A DNA stretch of 26,186 nt from Rhodospirillaceae bacterium CCH5-H10. Lineage in GTDB: Bacteria > Pseudomonadota > Alphaproteobacteria > Reyranellales > Reyranellaceae. The notes beneath the pieces were generated by a model. The model was not told where the DNA came from, did no database searches, and saw only the letters and a program-made list of their open reading frames with translations. Numbering within the stretch: the first letter of the stretch is position 1; each line of letters opens with the position of its first letter. Below, in pieces: positions 9,238 through 17,581 of this stretch. The translations under genes were made by a program, and so were the position numbers. Location: contig LSKJ01000057.1 in the NCBI GenBank assembly GCA_001557035.1, positions 1 to 26,186 on the forward strand. The letters are read 5' to 3'.

Positions 9238-9275
9238 GTGAGCGGCAGCGCTTGTAACCAAGCGCGAGAGCTCAC
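9238..9275. repeat. Nested hairpin with a symmetric internal loop
   Basis: Outer arms GTGAGC (9238-9243) and GCTCAC (9270-9275) flank inner arms GCGCTTG (9248-9254) and CAAGCGC (9259-9265). Both pairings are perfect, with a four-by-four internal loop (GGCA and GAGA) and a TAAC tetraloop. It starts one base after the previous palindrome. Confidence 0.65.
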
Positions 9276-9291
9276 TCGGTGCAGAATGGAT

Positions 9292-9358
9292 AAGGATCCC
9301 TCGCTACGCTCGGGATGACAAAGAAGCCGTGTCATCCCGAGCGTAGCGAGGGATTCTT
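9292..9358. repeat. Foldback element of the GTCATCCCGAGCG family
   Basis: The arms 9292-9320 and 9330-9358 are reverse complements over 29 positions (one G-T pair; the inner 25 are perfect) around a nine-base loop. The core reads TGTCATCCCGAGCGTAGCG on the right arm. Related sequence is seen at 18279-18307 and 24653-24738, so it looks like a dispersed repeat. It ends four bases before the stop codon of the PhoX-like gene and may act as a two-way terminator. Confidence 0.8.
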
Positions 9359-9361
9359 CTC

Positions 9362-11293
9362 TTATGAGCCGATCGTCCCCCCGCCCTTCTTCGTGATCGC
9401 AATCACCGACGGCCGTGGCGGCATGCCGGGCTTGAAGTCGGGCCAGCGCGTCGAGGGTTTCTCGTAGCTCGAGCCGCGATCCTCGCCGGGATGCTGAATG
9501 GCGAGAAACAACGTGGTGTCGTCGGGCGTGAAGATCGGCCCGCACACTTCCGCGCCCGTCGGCGCCTGGTAGAAGCAGCGCGTCAGCGCCCGGCCGAATC
9601 CCACCGTATCGGCGGCATAGAGGCCGTCGGCGATGCCGGCGGCCGCGGGGCCGCCGTCGGTCGCGATCCAGATCCGGCCCTTGCTGTCGAAGGCGATGTT
9701 GTCGGGACAGCTCAGCCAGCCATTCTCCGACGTCGCGCGGTGATAGCGGGCACCGGCATCCTGGCCGGGCTTGCCGCCCAGCAGGAAGATCGACCAGGTG
9801 CCTTCCGGCGCGGCATGGTCGCCGTCCTTCGGCGCGATCTCGAGGATATGGCCGTGATCGTTGGCGGCACGCGGATTGGCCTTGTCGACCTGATCGGCTT
9901 TGCGCCGGCCGTTGTTGGTCAACACGACATAGACTCGGCCGTTAACAGGGTTGGTCTCGATGTCCTCCGGCCGGTCCATCGGCGTCGCCTTGAGCAGGTC
10001 GGCCGCCAGCCGCGTCCTCACCAGCACATCGCCCTGGGTCGCGAAGCCGTTCGCGGCCGTCAGCGGGCCCTGCCCCTGGACCAGCGGCAGCCACTCGACC
10101 TTGCCGTCGGCATCGAAGCGCGCGACCGAGAGCGTGCCCTCGTCCAGCAGGTTCCGGTTGGCCGCGCGGTCGTTCGGATTCCACGGCTTCGACGTGACGA
10201 ACCTGTACACATACTCGAAGCGCTCGTCGTCGCCGCTGTAGAACACCACACGGCCGTCCTTTGCCAGCGCGTAGGTGCAACCCTCGTGCTTGAAGCGGCC
10301 GAGCGCCGTGCGCTTGATCGGCGTCCAGGTGGGATCGTAGGGATCGGTCTCGACCACCCAGCCGAAGCGGTTGGGCTCGTTCGGCTCCTTGTCGAAGTTG
10401 AAGCGGTCGACATGCTGACCCCAGGCATTGGTCGCCCTGGCCACGCCGTAGCGCTTGCCGAGTTCGGTATCGGCCAACCGCGCCGCGTCACCATCGAAGT
10501 AGAAGTGGAAATTCTCCTCGCAGGTCAGCCACGTGCCCCACGGCGTGCTGCCGCCCGCGCAATTGCCGAACGTGCCCAGCACGCGCGTGCCCGTGGGATC
10601 GGCCGACGTCTTCATCTTGTCGTGGCCGGCCGCGGGACCTGAAATCTGCATCGGCGTCGTGGCGGTGAGGCGGCGCGCGAACCTGCTGTCGGGCACGACC
10701 TTCCAGCCCGCGCCCTCGCGGACGATCTCGACGATCGCACCGCCGACCGACGCCATCTCGACCGCGACCTGATCCTTCGTCGCCTTGAGCGCGGCGCTAC
10801 GGCCGCTGCCCAGGCCGGCGAACATGAGATTCGGATTGGTGTATTCGTGATTGGCGACCATCAGGAAACGGTCGCCACTGCGACTGCCGGCCGGCTGCGG
10901 ATAGAGGCCGAGATAGTCGTTGTTGTAGCCGAACCGCTTCTCCTGCTCGGCCGCCGTGAGGGTAGCGGGATCGAAGGCCGCGCCACCGCCGATGATGGGA
11001 TCGCCCCAGCGGATCAGCACCTGCATCTCGTAGCCTTCGGCGACATGCTGCGTGTCGTCGAGCGTGTGGGCGAGTTCCTTGAAGGTGAGCGTCGACGGGC
11101 CGTTCACCTGGGCCTGCGCATCGCTGACGGAGAACGGAGCGCCGAGCGAGGCGGCAACGCCCAATCCCGCCAGGCCGCGCAGCGCGTCGCGCCGGCTGAG
11201 GCGGCGCTCGATCAGTTCACCGATCGACGGCTCGGTGCTGGCATTCACGCCGATATCGTCGGGATCGATGAAGTCGTCGCTGTGCGCGGCCAT
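9362..11293 (-). CDS. PhoX-family (DUF839) phosphatase, Tat-exported
   Basis: PhoX enzymes are periplasmic, metal-dependent (Fe/Ca) alkaline phosphatases that release phosphate from organic esters. The protein has 643 residues. A twin-arginine signal, SRRDALRGLAGLG at 33-45, follows an N-terminal extension, with likely cleavage near SDAQA. Family blocks include FLMVANHEYTNPNL, NCAGGSTPWGTWLTCEEN (the cysteine and glutamate are likely metal ligands), GRFKHEGCTYAL, SGDDERFEYVYRFV and PEDIETNPVNGRVYV. I chose the ATG at 11293 because AGGAG stands five bases before it; an in-frame GTG at 11299 overlaps that ribosome-binding site. Some DUF839 proteins have no known activity, so the function is probable, not proven. 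It is divergent from an exported phytase-like gene and convergent with ychF. Confidence 0.85.
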   Translation of the reverse strand: MAAHSDDFIDPDDIGVNASTEPSIGELIERRLSRRDALRGLAGLGVAASLGAPFSVSDAQAQVNGPSTLTFKELAHTLDDTQHVAEGYEMQVLIRWGDPIIGGGAAFDPATLTAAEQEKRFGYNNDYLGLYPQPAGSRSGDRFLMVANHEYTNPNLMFAGLGSGRSAALKATKDQVAVEMASVGGAIVEIVREGAGWKVVPDSRFARRLTATTPMQISGPAAGHDKMKTSADPTGTRVLGTFGNCAGGSTPWGTWLTCEENFHFYFDGDAARLADTELGKRYGVARATNAWGQHVDRFNFDKEPNEPNRFGWVVETDPYDPTWTPIKRTALGRFKHEGCTYALAKDGRVVFYSGDDERFEYVYRFVTSKPWNPNDRAANRNLLDEGTLSVARFDADGKVEWLPLVQGQGPLTAANGFATQGDVLVRTRLAADLLKATPMDRPEDIETNPVNGRVYVVLTNNGRRKADQVDKANPRAANDHGHILEIAPKDGDHAAPEGTWSIFLLGGKPGQDAGARYHRATSENGWLSCPDNIAFDSKGRIWIATDGGPAAAGIADGLYAADTVGFGRALTRCFYQAPTGAEVCGPIFTPDDTTLFLAIQHPGEDRGSSYEKPSTRWPDFKPGMPPRPSVIAITKKGGGTIGS

Positions 11294-11382
11294 ATCCACT
11301 CCTGGAAACGGCCCGTCTGGTAACCGGCGGTCGTGGCGTTTCCATTACGAGTTTGCCCGGCCTCCCGTGCGATCCACAAGCA

Positions 11383-11400
11383 CCGTCAGCAAACCGTAGC
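11383..11400. promoter_or_regulatory. Weak PHO-box-like direct repeat
   Basis: CCGTCAG-CAAA-CCGTAGC has the 7-4-7 layout of a PhoB site (CTGTCAT-N4-CTGTCAC), with about 5/7 and 4/7 matches. It lies in the 153-base gap between the divergent PhoX-like and phytase-like genes. The same gap has a GGAAACG/CGTTTCC dyad (11304-11310 and 11337-11343) and a GCCTG-TAG-CAGGC dyad (11406-11418). The match is weak and could be chance. Confidence 0.2.
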
Positions 11401-11446
11401 GCTGAGCCTGTAGCAGGCGGATGTCACACCTCATGAAGAGACAGGT

Positions 11447-12817
11447 ATGAAATCCCATCTGCTGTTTGCGACCTCCGCCACCGCCCTTCTGCTGGCCGCC
11501 TTCCCCGCCACGGCCCAGACCAAGTTTCCCGCCACCCTGGAAGGCCACGCGATCCTGCCGGCCATGACGCTCGTTCCCGCGCCGGCCGATGCGCCACCGG
11601 AGCTGCAGATTTCCGGTCGCTATGCCGGCCCGGCGGGTCAGAGGGTCGACACGCCCGAGAGCGTGCCCGGCATGTCGGCGTTGTCGGACAAGGCCGCGCC
11701 GCGTCCCACGGGCCTCAGCCTCCCGTTCAAGGGTCAGCCCGTCCAGGGTTTCTCGGGTATCCGCAAGCTGCCGGACGGCTCCTATCTCACGATCAGCGAC
11801 AACGGCTTCGGCAGCAAGGCGAACTCGCCCGACGCCATGCTGATGTTCCACATCGTCAAGCCCGACTGGAAGGCGGGGACCGTCGAACGCGTCTCCACGG
11901 GCTTCCTCAGCGATCCCGACCGCAAGGTGCCGTTCCGCATCGTCAACGAGAACACGCCCCGGCGGTATCTGACCGGCGGCGACTTCGATCTCGAATCGGT
12001 GCAACCGATCGGCGACTTCCTTTACTTCGGGGAGGAGTTCGGCCCCTTCCTGATCAAGACCGACAAGAGCGGCAAGGTCCTGCAGGTCTTCGAAACCAGG
12101 GTCGACGGCAAGACCGTGCGCTCGCCGGATCATCCCGCGGTCACGATGCCAGGTGCGCCCGGTCCGGTGAAGTTCGAAGTCCGGCGCAGCAAGGGCTTCG
12201 AGGGCATGGCGGCCTCGCCCGACGGCAAGTTCCTCTATCCGCTGCTCGAAGGTCCGCTGGTGACCGAGTCGGGCGAGATGGAATCCAGGGACGGCAAGCG
12301 CTTCCTGCGCATTCTCGAGTTCGACGTGGCCAAGGGCGAGTACACGGGCAGGAGCTTCAAATACATGCTGGAAGCGCCCGCCAACGCGATCGGCGACTTC
12401 AACATGATCGACGCCAGCACCGGCCTGATCATCGAGCGCGACGACACCGAGGGCGACGCTGCGCAGGCCTGCAAGGACGGCGCCAACAAGGCCGATTGCT
12501 TCAACGTGCCGGCGAAGTTCAAGCGCGTCTACAAGATCGACATGAGCCAGGCCGATGCCGATGGCTTCGTGAAGAAGGTCGGCTACATCGACCTGATGGA
12601 CATCCAGGACCCGAACAAGGTCGCGCGCGCCGGTGCCAGGGACGGCAAGCTCACCTTCCCGTTCTTCACCATCGAGAATGTCGACCTGGTCGATGCCGAC
12701 CACATCATCGTCGGCAACGACAACAACCTGCCCTTCTCGTCGGGCCGCGCGCTCGGCAAGTCCGACGACAACGAGCTGATCCTCCTGAAGGTCACCGACC
12801 TCCTGAAGGCGAAGTAA
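11447..12817 (+). CDS. Exported phytase-like/esterase-like beta-propeller protein
   Basis: This 456-residue protein has a clear Sec signal peptide (KSHLLFATSATALLLAAF, cut after PATAQ) and a body matching the 'esterase-like activity of phytase' family (PF13449). Blocks are GFSGIRKLPDGSYLTISDNG, GGDFDLESVQPIGD, LYFGEEFGPFLIKTD, FEGMAASPDGKFLYPLLEG and DHIIVGNDNNLPFS, a series of propeller blades with acidic residues suited to calcium. Homologues are reported in phosphate- or ester-scavenging settings, but the substrate of this type is not established. The neighbouring divergent PhoX-like gene supports a role in phosphate release (inference). Its stop lies one base from the stop of the convergent tctA. 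Confidence 0.8.
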   Translation: MKSHLLFATSATALLLAAFPATAQTKFPATLEGHAILPAMTLVPAPADAPPELQISGRYAGPAGQRVDTPESVPGMSALSDKAAPRPTGLSLPFKGQPVQGFSGIRKLPDGSYLTISDNGFGSKANSPDAMLMFHIVKPDWKAGTVERVSTGFLSDPDRKVPFRIVNENTPRRYLTGGDFDLESVQPIGDFLYFGEEFGPFLIKTDKSGKVLQVFETRVDGKTVRSPDHPAVTMPGAPGPVKFEVRRSKGFEGMAASPDGKFLYPLLEGPLVTESGEMESRDGKRFLRILEFDVAKGEYTGRSFKYMLEAPANAIGDFNMIDASTGLIIERDDTEGDAAQACKDGANKADCFNVPAKFKRVYKIDMSQADADGFVKKVGYIDLMDIQDPNKVARAGARDGKLTFPFFTIENVDLVDADHIIVGNDNNLPFSSGRALGKSDDNELILLKVTDLLKAK

Positions 12818-12818
12818 C

Positions 12819-14327
12819 CTACTCGGTCACGTCGAGTGCCACCTTCTCGCGCTTCTTTCGGAGCGCGGGAAGGAGCGGCGCGATCAGCAGGAGCGCGGCA
12901 AGCGCGAGGCAGGCGACCGAAATCGGCCGCACGACGAAGACGTCGAACGATCCCTGGCTCAGGATCAGCGACTTGCGCAGGTTGTTCTCCAGCATCGGGC
13001 CCAGCACGAAGGCCAGCACCAGGGGCGCCGCCTCGTAGCCGAACTTGCGCATGAGATAGCCCAGCAGGCCGGTGCCGATCATCACGAACACGTCGAACAC
13101 GGCATTGCCCGAGGCGAACACGCCGACGATGCAGAACATCAGGATCAGCGGGAACAGGATCCTGTAGGGCGCCTTCAGCACCTGAACCCACATGCCGATC
13201 AGCGGCATGTTCAGCACCAGCAGCATGATGTTGCCGACATACATGCTGGCGACGATGCCCCAGAAGACCTTCGGGTTCTGGCTCATCATCAGCGGCCCGG
13301 GCTGCAGACCGTGGATCACGAAGGCGCCCAGCAGCAGCGCCATGATGACGTTGGGCGGAATGCCGAGCGTCATCAGCGGGATGAAGGCGCCGCCCGCCGC
13401 CGCGTTGTTGGCCGCCTCGGGGCCCGCCACGCCTTCGATGGCGCCCTTGCCGAACCGTTCCGGCGTGCGCGACAGCTTCTTCTCGATCGCGTAGGAGGCG
13501 AAGGAGGCGATCACCGCGCCGCCGCCCGGCAGCACGCCCAGCAGGAAGCCCAGCACCGTGCCGCGACCAACGGGTCCCGCACTGGCCTTCAGGTCCTCAC
13601 GCGAGGGCAGCAGGCTGCCGATCCGGGACTGCACGATGTCGCGCCGGATCTGCTGTTCGATGTTGGCCAGGATCTCGGCGACGCCGAACAGGCCCATGAC
13701 GACGGGCACGAGGCCGATGCCGTCGACCAGTTCGAGACGGTCGAAGGTGAGGCGCGGCATGGCGTTGATCTGGTCGAGGCCGATCAGACCGATGACCACG
13801 CCGACCGCCGCCATCAGCAGCGCCTTGGCCATCGAGCCCTGCGTCAGGAACGACAGGATGGTGAGACCCAGCACCATCAGGCTGAAATATTCCGGCGGGC
13901 CGAACGCCACCGCGACCTTGGCCAGCAGCGGCGCCACGAGCATCAGCGCCACGATGGCGAAGGTGCCGGCGACGAACGATCCCAGGGCGGCGATGCCCAG
14001 CGCCGGGCCGGCACGGCCGCGCTTGGCCATCTCGTGGCCGTCGAGGCAGGTGACGACCGACGCCGCCTCGCCCGGGATGTTGACCAGCACGGCCGTGGTC
14101 GAGCCGCCGTACATCGAGCCGTAGTAGATGCCGGCCATCATGATGATGCCCGACTCCGGCGAACCCGAGAGCGTGACGGGCAGCAGCAGCGACATGGCCG
14201 AGATCGGGCCGATGCCCGGCAGCACGCCGACCAGCGTGCCGATGAACACGCCGATGAAGCAGTAGAGGAGGTTGATCGGGTCGAGCGCGACCGCGAAGCC
14301 CTGCGCCAGGCCGGAAAGCACGTCCAT
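12819..14327 (-). CDS. tctA: Tripartite tricarboxylate transporter, large membrane subunit TctA
   Basis: TctA is the main permease of TTT transporters, which use a periplasmic binding protein and an ion gradient to import citrate or other organic acids. The 502-residue protein has about twelve membrane segments and the two family signatures: GTLVGVLPGIGPISAMSLLL with YYGSMYGGSTTAVLVNIPGE in the first half, and LGFLLGVLPGGGAVIASF with GVAGPEAANNAAAGGAFIPL in the second. The ATG at 14327 begins MDVLSGLAQGF. It is last in the operon, three bases after tctB. Its end meets the phytase-like gene with only one base between stops, leaving no room for separate terminators. Confidence 0.95.
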   Translation of the reverse strand: MDVLSGLAQGFAVALDPINLLYCFIGVFIGTLVGVLPGIGPISAMSLLLPVTLSGSPESGIIMMAGIYYGSMYGGSTTAVLVNIPGEAASVVTCLDGHEMAKRGRAGPALGIAALGSFVAGTFAIVALMLVAPLLAKVAVAFGPPEYFSLMVLGLTILSFLTQGSMAKALLMAAVGVVIGLIGLDQINAMPRLTFDRLELVDGIGLVPVVMGLFGVAEILANIEQQIRRDIVQSRIGSLLPSREDLKASAGPVGRGTVLGFLLGVLPGGGAVIASFASYAIEKKLSRTPERFGKGAIEGVAGPEAANNAAAGGAFIPLMTLGIPPNVIMALLLGAFVIHGLQPGPLMMSQNPKVFWGIVASMYVGNIMLLVLNMPLIGMWVQVLKAPYRILFPLILMFCIVGVFASGNAVFDVFVMIGTGLLGYLMRKFGYEAAPLVLAFVLGPMLENNLRKSLILSQGSFDVFVVRPISVACLALAALLLIAPLLPALRKKREKVALDVTE

Positions 14328-14330
14328 CGA

Positions 14331-14816
14331 TCAGCCCGCCAGCCAGGAAAGATAAGGCACGTCCTCCAGCCAGCTTCCCTTGGGAAGTTGTACCAGCAGG
14401 ACTTTCTCCAGCACGTACCAGACACCGACCGAGGCCGCCAAGGAGATCGGGATGGAAAGCTTGGGCGACACCGGGTCGACGAAGGTCATCAGGAACAGCA
14501 GCAGCGCCAGGCTGCAGATCACGAAGCCCAGCTGCTGGAAGAGCAGGCCGAAGACGATCAGCGCCGCGATCACCATCACGACGTTGCGCCAGCGCGCCCC
14601 GCGCCACAGATCGCCCAGCAGCGGGCCTTTGCCGCGCGCGCCGCCCACCGTGATCGACAACGCCAGCGCCGACATGAAGAGGCCCAGCCAGAAGAAGACG
14701 AAACCCGAACCCGGTTCACGCAAGGTCCCGAGTTCCAGCAACCAGCCCTGCCAGGTGACGAAGGCTCCGAGGGCCAGCCAGAACAGGCCACCCCAGAATT
14801 CCGCGCGACGCAGCAT
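14331..14816 (-). CDS. tctB: Tripartite tricarboxylate transporter, small membrane subunit TctB
   Basis: TctB is the small, poorly conserved membrane partner of TctA. The 161-residue protein has four predicted helices (FWGGLFWLALGAFVTWQG, GFVFFWLGLFMSALAL, NVVMVIAALIVFGLLF with the following VICSLALLLFLMTFV, and IPISLAASVGVWYVLEKVLL) and the common FxxLG(F) layout of the family. It starts two bases after the stop of the upstream binding-protein gene and ends three bases before tctA, so translation of the set is probably coupled. Size, topology and position make the call secure. Confidence 0.9.
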   Translation of the reverse strand: MLRRAEFWGGLFWLALGAFVTWQGWLLELGTLREPGSGFVFFWLGLFMSALALSITVGGARGKGPLLGDLWRGARWRNVVMVIAALIVFGLLFQQLGFVICSLALLLFLMTFVDPVSPKLSIPISLAASVGVWYVLEKVLLVQLPKGSWLEDVPYLSWLAG

Positions 14817-14818
14817 GC

Positions 14819-15799
14819 TCAGCTCTTCTTGGCGAGTCCGAGCTGCTCCACGACCTCGCGCTGCTCGTCATACTGCTGCTTGGCGAACTTCGCGTAGTCC
14901 GCCGTGTTCATGTAGCGCTTGGGATAGTCGTACTTGACCATGAGCTCGGCCACCTTGGGATCGTCGAGGGCGGCCTTGAAGGCGTCGTGCAGTTTCTGCA
15001 CCACGGCGGGATCCATGCCCTTCGGCCCCGCGAGCCCGAACGGCGAGTCCAGCGTGAGATTGAAGCCCAGCTCCTTCAGCGTCGGCGCATCGGGCCAGCG
15101 CGGGCTGCGCTCCTGCGTCCAGATGCAGAGCAGGCGGAACTTGCCGGCATCCACCAGAGGCGCCCAGCCGGTCGCGTCGGCGTCGGCCATGACATGACCA
15201 CCCTCGAGCGCCGCCCAACCCTCCGGGCCGCCCTTGAAGGGAACATGGGTGAACTTCACGCCGGCCTTGTGGGCGATCTGCTCCATGCCGATGTGCAGCG
15301 AGCTGCCGGCGCCCGGCGTAGCATAGGTGAACTTGCCGGGGTTCGCCTTGGCGAAGGCGATCACGTCCTGAAAAGTCTTGAGAGGCGAATCGGCGCGCAC
15401 CACCACGCCGAACGTGTAGGCCGAGGTGTGCAGGATCCAGGTGAAATCCTTCATCGGATCGTACGGCGTCTTCTGCATGTGCGGCAGGCGGAAGATCGTC
15501 ACCGGCATCTGCGCGATCGTGTAGCCGTCGGGCTTGGCGGTCGCGGCCATGCTGGCCGGACCGGTCGTGCCCGCGCCGCCGGTGCGGTTGTCGACGACCA
15601 CCGGTTGGCCCAGCAGCTTGCCGGCGGCGTCGGCCATGGCGCGATGCCAGAGGTCGACGCCGCTGCCCGCCGGCCACGGCATGATCAGCGTGATCGGCTT
15701 GCTGGGGAAGTCCTTTGCGCCCTGCGCCTGCACCAGTGTCGGCGCAAACGCGGCAGACGCGACCGCACCCGACGCCGCGATGAAAGAACGACGACGCAT
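14819..15799 (-). CDS. Bug/TctC-family periplasmic binding protein (copy nearer tctB)
   Basis: This is a 326-residue extracytoplasmic binding protein of the Bug/TctC type, which captures small carboxylates for TctAB. The ATG at 15799 follows a GGGAGG ribosome-binding site by five bases and gives MRRRSFIAASGAVASAAF, a signal with twin arginines, cut near VQAQ. The mature part starts FPSKPITLIMPWPAGSGVDL and has the family blocks DNRTGGAGTTGPASMA, PDGYTIAQMP, TYATPGAGSSLHIG, HVPFKGGPEGWAAL and SPFGLAGPKGMDPAVV. By eye it is about half identical, without gaps, to the binding protein encoded just upstream, so the two arose by tandem duplication. Ligand unknown. Confidence 0.92.
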   Translation of the reverse strand: MRRRSFIAASGAVASAAFAPTLVQAQGAKDFPSKPITLIMPWPAGSGVDLWHRAMADAAGKLLGQPVVVDNRTGGAGTTGPASMAATAKPDGYTIAQMPVTIFRLPHMQKTPYDPMKDFTWILHTSAYTFGVVVRADSPLKTFQDVIAFAKANPGKFTYATPGAGSSLHIGMEQIAHKAGVKFTHVPFKGGPEGWAALEGGHVMADADATGWAPLVDAGKFRLLCIWTQERSPRWPDAPTLKELGFNLTLDSPFGLAGPKGMDPAVVQKLHDAFKAALDDPKVAELMVKYDYPKRYMNTADYAKFAKQQYDEQREVVEQLGLAKKS

Positions 15800-15824
15800 G
15801 AACGCCTCCCTTTGGATTTTTCCG

Positions 15825-16817
15825 CTAGCTCTTGGCGGCGAGTCCCAGCTTCTCCAGGGCCGCCTTTTCCTCAGCGTAAAGCTGGCGCGCGAACTTGTCA
15901 TACGCCGCGGCCGGCATGTAGCGCGGCGACATGTCGTACTTCTCGAGGGTCGCGATCACTTCCTTGTCCTCGAGCGCGATCTTGAAGGCCTCGTCGAGCT
16001 TCTTGACCGTTGCCGGGTCCATGCCCTTCGGGCCTCCCATGCCGAACGGCGAGTCGAACACCATGTCGAAGCCGAGATCCTTCAGCGTCGGCACATCGGG
16101 CCAGTTCTTCGTGCGCTTCTCCGTCCAGACGCACAGCAGGCGCAGCTGGCCCGCGTCGACCAGCGGCTTCCAGCCCGTCGAATCGGCCTGCAGCGTGGTG
16201 TGCTTGCCCAGCACGGCGGCATTGGTTTCGGCGCCACCCTTGAACGGCACCATGGTCCACTTGATCCCGGCCTGGGCGGCGATGCGCTCCATGCCGATGT
16301 GCAGCGACGTGCCGGCGCCCGGCGTGCCGTAGGTCACCTTGCCCGGATTGGCCTTGGCGTACTCGATCACGTCCTTGAAGGTCTTGTAGGGCTGGTCGGC
16401 CGCCGTCGTGACACCGAACGTGTAGCCGCTGAGATGGGCGACGTAGGTGAAATCCTTCAATGCATCGAACGCCGTCTTCTGCATCACCGGCAGACGGAAC
16501 ACGGAAATCGGAAGCTGCGAGAGAGTATAGCCATCGGGCCGGGCCGTGGCGGCCATCGTGGCCGGTCCCAGCGTGCCCGAGGCACCGCCCTTGTTGTCGA
16601 TCTGGAACGGCTGGCCCAGCACCTTGCCGGCGCGCTCGCACATGGCGCGGAGCGTGATGTCGCTCGATCCGCCGGCGGGCCACGGAACGATGAACGTGAT
16701 CGGCTTGTTGGGATAGGCCTGCGCACGGGCGGCCGGCAGATAGAGCGGCATGCCGACGCCGGCAGCAATCACGGTTCCCAGACCACGCTTCACGAGACCA
16801 CGGCGACGAATCGTCAT
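15825..16817 (-). CDS. Bug/TctC-family periplasmic binding protein (first gene of the operon)
   Basis: This is the second binding protein, 330 residues. I chose the ATG at 16817 because GGAGG stands six bases before it; an upstream in-frame ATG at 16862 would add 15 residues that do not look like a signal. The N-terminus MTIRRRGLVKRGLG has basic residues and a hydrophobic stretch ending AARAQA. The mature part shows YPNKPITFIVPWPAGGSSDI, DNKGGASGTLGPATMA, PDGYTLSQLP, TYGTPGAGTSLHIGMERIA and SPFGMGGPKGMDPATV. Differences from its neighbour fall in the loops that usually set ligand choice (for example AETNAAVLGKHT against PEGWAALEGGHV), so the copies may serve different ligands (inference). Confidence 0.92.
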   Translation of the reverse strand: MTIRRRGLVKRGLGTVIAAGVGMPLYLPAARAQAYPNKPITFIVPWPAGGSSDITLRAMCERAGKVLGQPFQIDNKGGASGTLGPATMAATARPDGYTLSQLPISVFRLPVMQKTAFDALKDFTYVAHLSGYTFGVTTAADQPYKTFKDVIEYAKANPGKVTYGTPGAGTSLHIGMERIAAQAGIKWTMVPFKGGAETNAAVLGKHTTLQADSTGWKPLVDAGQLRLLCVWTEKRTKNWPDVPTLKDLGFDMVFDSPFGMGGPKGMDPATVKKLDEAFKIALEDKEVIATLEKYDMSPRYMPAAAYDKFARQLYAEEKAALEKLGLAAKS

Positions 16818-16890
16818 TCTGTTTCCTCCACTGTTTGCGCAGGAAATTGGCCGATGGTTCACGCGATGTAAAGCGATTGCAGAGCGTGTG

Positions 16891-17514
16891 TCACGGCAGC
16901 ATGCGCTTCATCCAGCGGGCAGTGGCCTGCGCGTCCTGGCTGTCGCTGGCTTCGAGTTTGTCGATCACGCGGGTCCGGTCTTCGAGGTCGCGGTTCTGGC
17001 TGAGCTTGATCTTGGTCTGCGTCCGCACGATCGGCATGCGGAAGGCGACAATGCCGCGGGTCTGGGCCTCGGCATTGCCCGGCGGCAGGCGGTCCAGGTT
17101 CCACGACGAGGCGTCCGCGCCTTCGTAAGCCGTCGAGAGCTTCGTGAGCACGTCGAGCGCGCCCTGGGTATCCTCGACGACCTGCGGCCGGCCATAGGCA
17201 TGGACGGTGACGTAGTTCCAGGTCGGCACCTTCGGCCCCGGCGCGTACCAGGTGGGCGAGACATAGGCGTGCGGCCCCCAGAATAGCGCCAGCGATTCCA
17301 CCGGCCGGTCGAACAGCTTCCAGTGGGGATTGGCGCGGGCCAGATGGCCGATCAGCGCGCCGTGCTCGCTGCCGTCGTCCTGCCAGAGCAGGGACAGGTG
17401 GGTGGCGAAGGGCGCGCCGCTCTCGTCGGCCGTCATCAGCAGCGCCCAGCTATGGGCCTGCATGACTTCCCGGCCGACCGCTTCGTCGCCTGCGAAATGC
17501 TTGGGGAGATACAT
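16891..17514 (-). CDS. PaiB-family FMN-binding split-barrel protein
   Basis: The 207-residue protein matches the PaiB family, described in Bacillus subtilis as a negative regulator of sporulation and protease genes and built on an FMN-binding split barrel. It starts MYLPKHFAGDEAVG, typical of PaiB, followed by PFATHLSLLWQDDG, LIGHLARANPHWKLF, LALFWGPHAYVSPTWY, VPTWNYVTVHAYGRP and, near the end, GIVAFRMPIVRTQTKIKLSQNR. The last block is the PaiB C-terminal signature. No separate DNA-binding domain is visible, so a direct repressor role in this organism is doubtful, and it may be a flavin-dependent enzyme. The gene is divergent from the dienelactone hydrolase and upstream of the tct operon on the same strand, 73 bases away. 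Confidence 0.88.
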   Translation of the reverse strand: MYLPKHFAGDEAVGREVMQAHSWALLMTADESGAPFATHLSLLWQDDGSEHGALIGHLARANPHWKLFDRPVESLALFWGPHAYVSPTWYAPGPKVPTWNYVTVHAYGRPQVVEDTQGALDVLTKLSTAYEGADASSWNLDRLPPGNAEAQTRGIVAFRMPIVRTQTKIKLSQNRDLEDRTRVIDKLEASDSQDAQATARWMKRMLP

Positions 17515-17581
17515 GGCTCGGATTCCTTGAACGGCGCGGGCTTACCATGGTCCAATGCCGGCCACAGAGGGAGGATTATTC

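Noticed and set aside
9195..9358. CRISPR array or tandem repeats
   Set aside because: The repeats are inverted and unlike one another, with no regular spacers and no cas genes.
13311..14897. Long plus-strand open frame (528 codons) opposite tctA and tctB
   Set aside because: Rich in Arg, Gln, His and Asp with no hydrophobic core; it is the antisense shadow of membrane-protein genes.
16818..16890. Sigma-70 promoter for the tct operon
   Set aside because: A TTTACA box is present on the minus strand but no acceptable -10 box lies at 16-18 bases from it.
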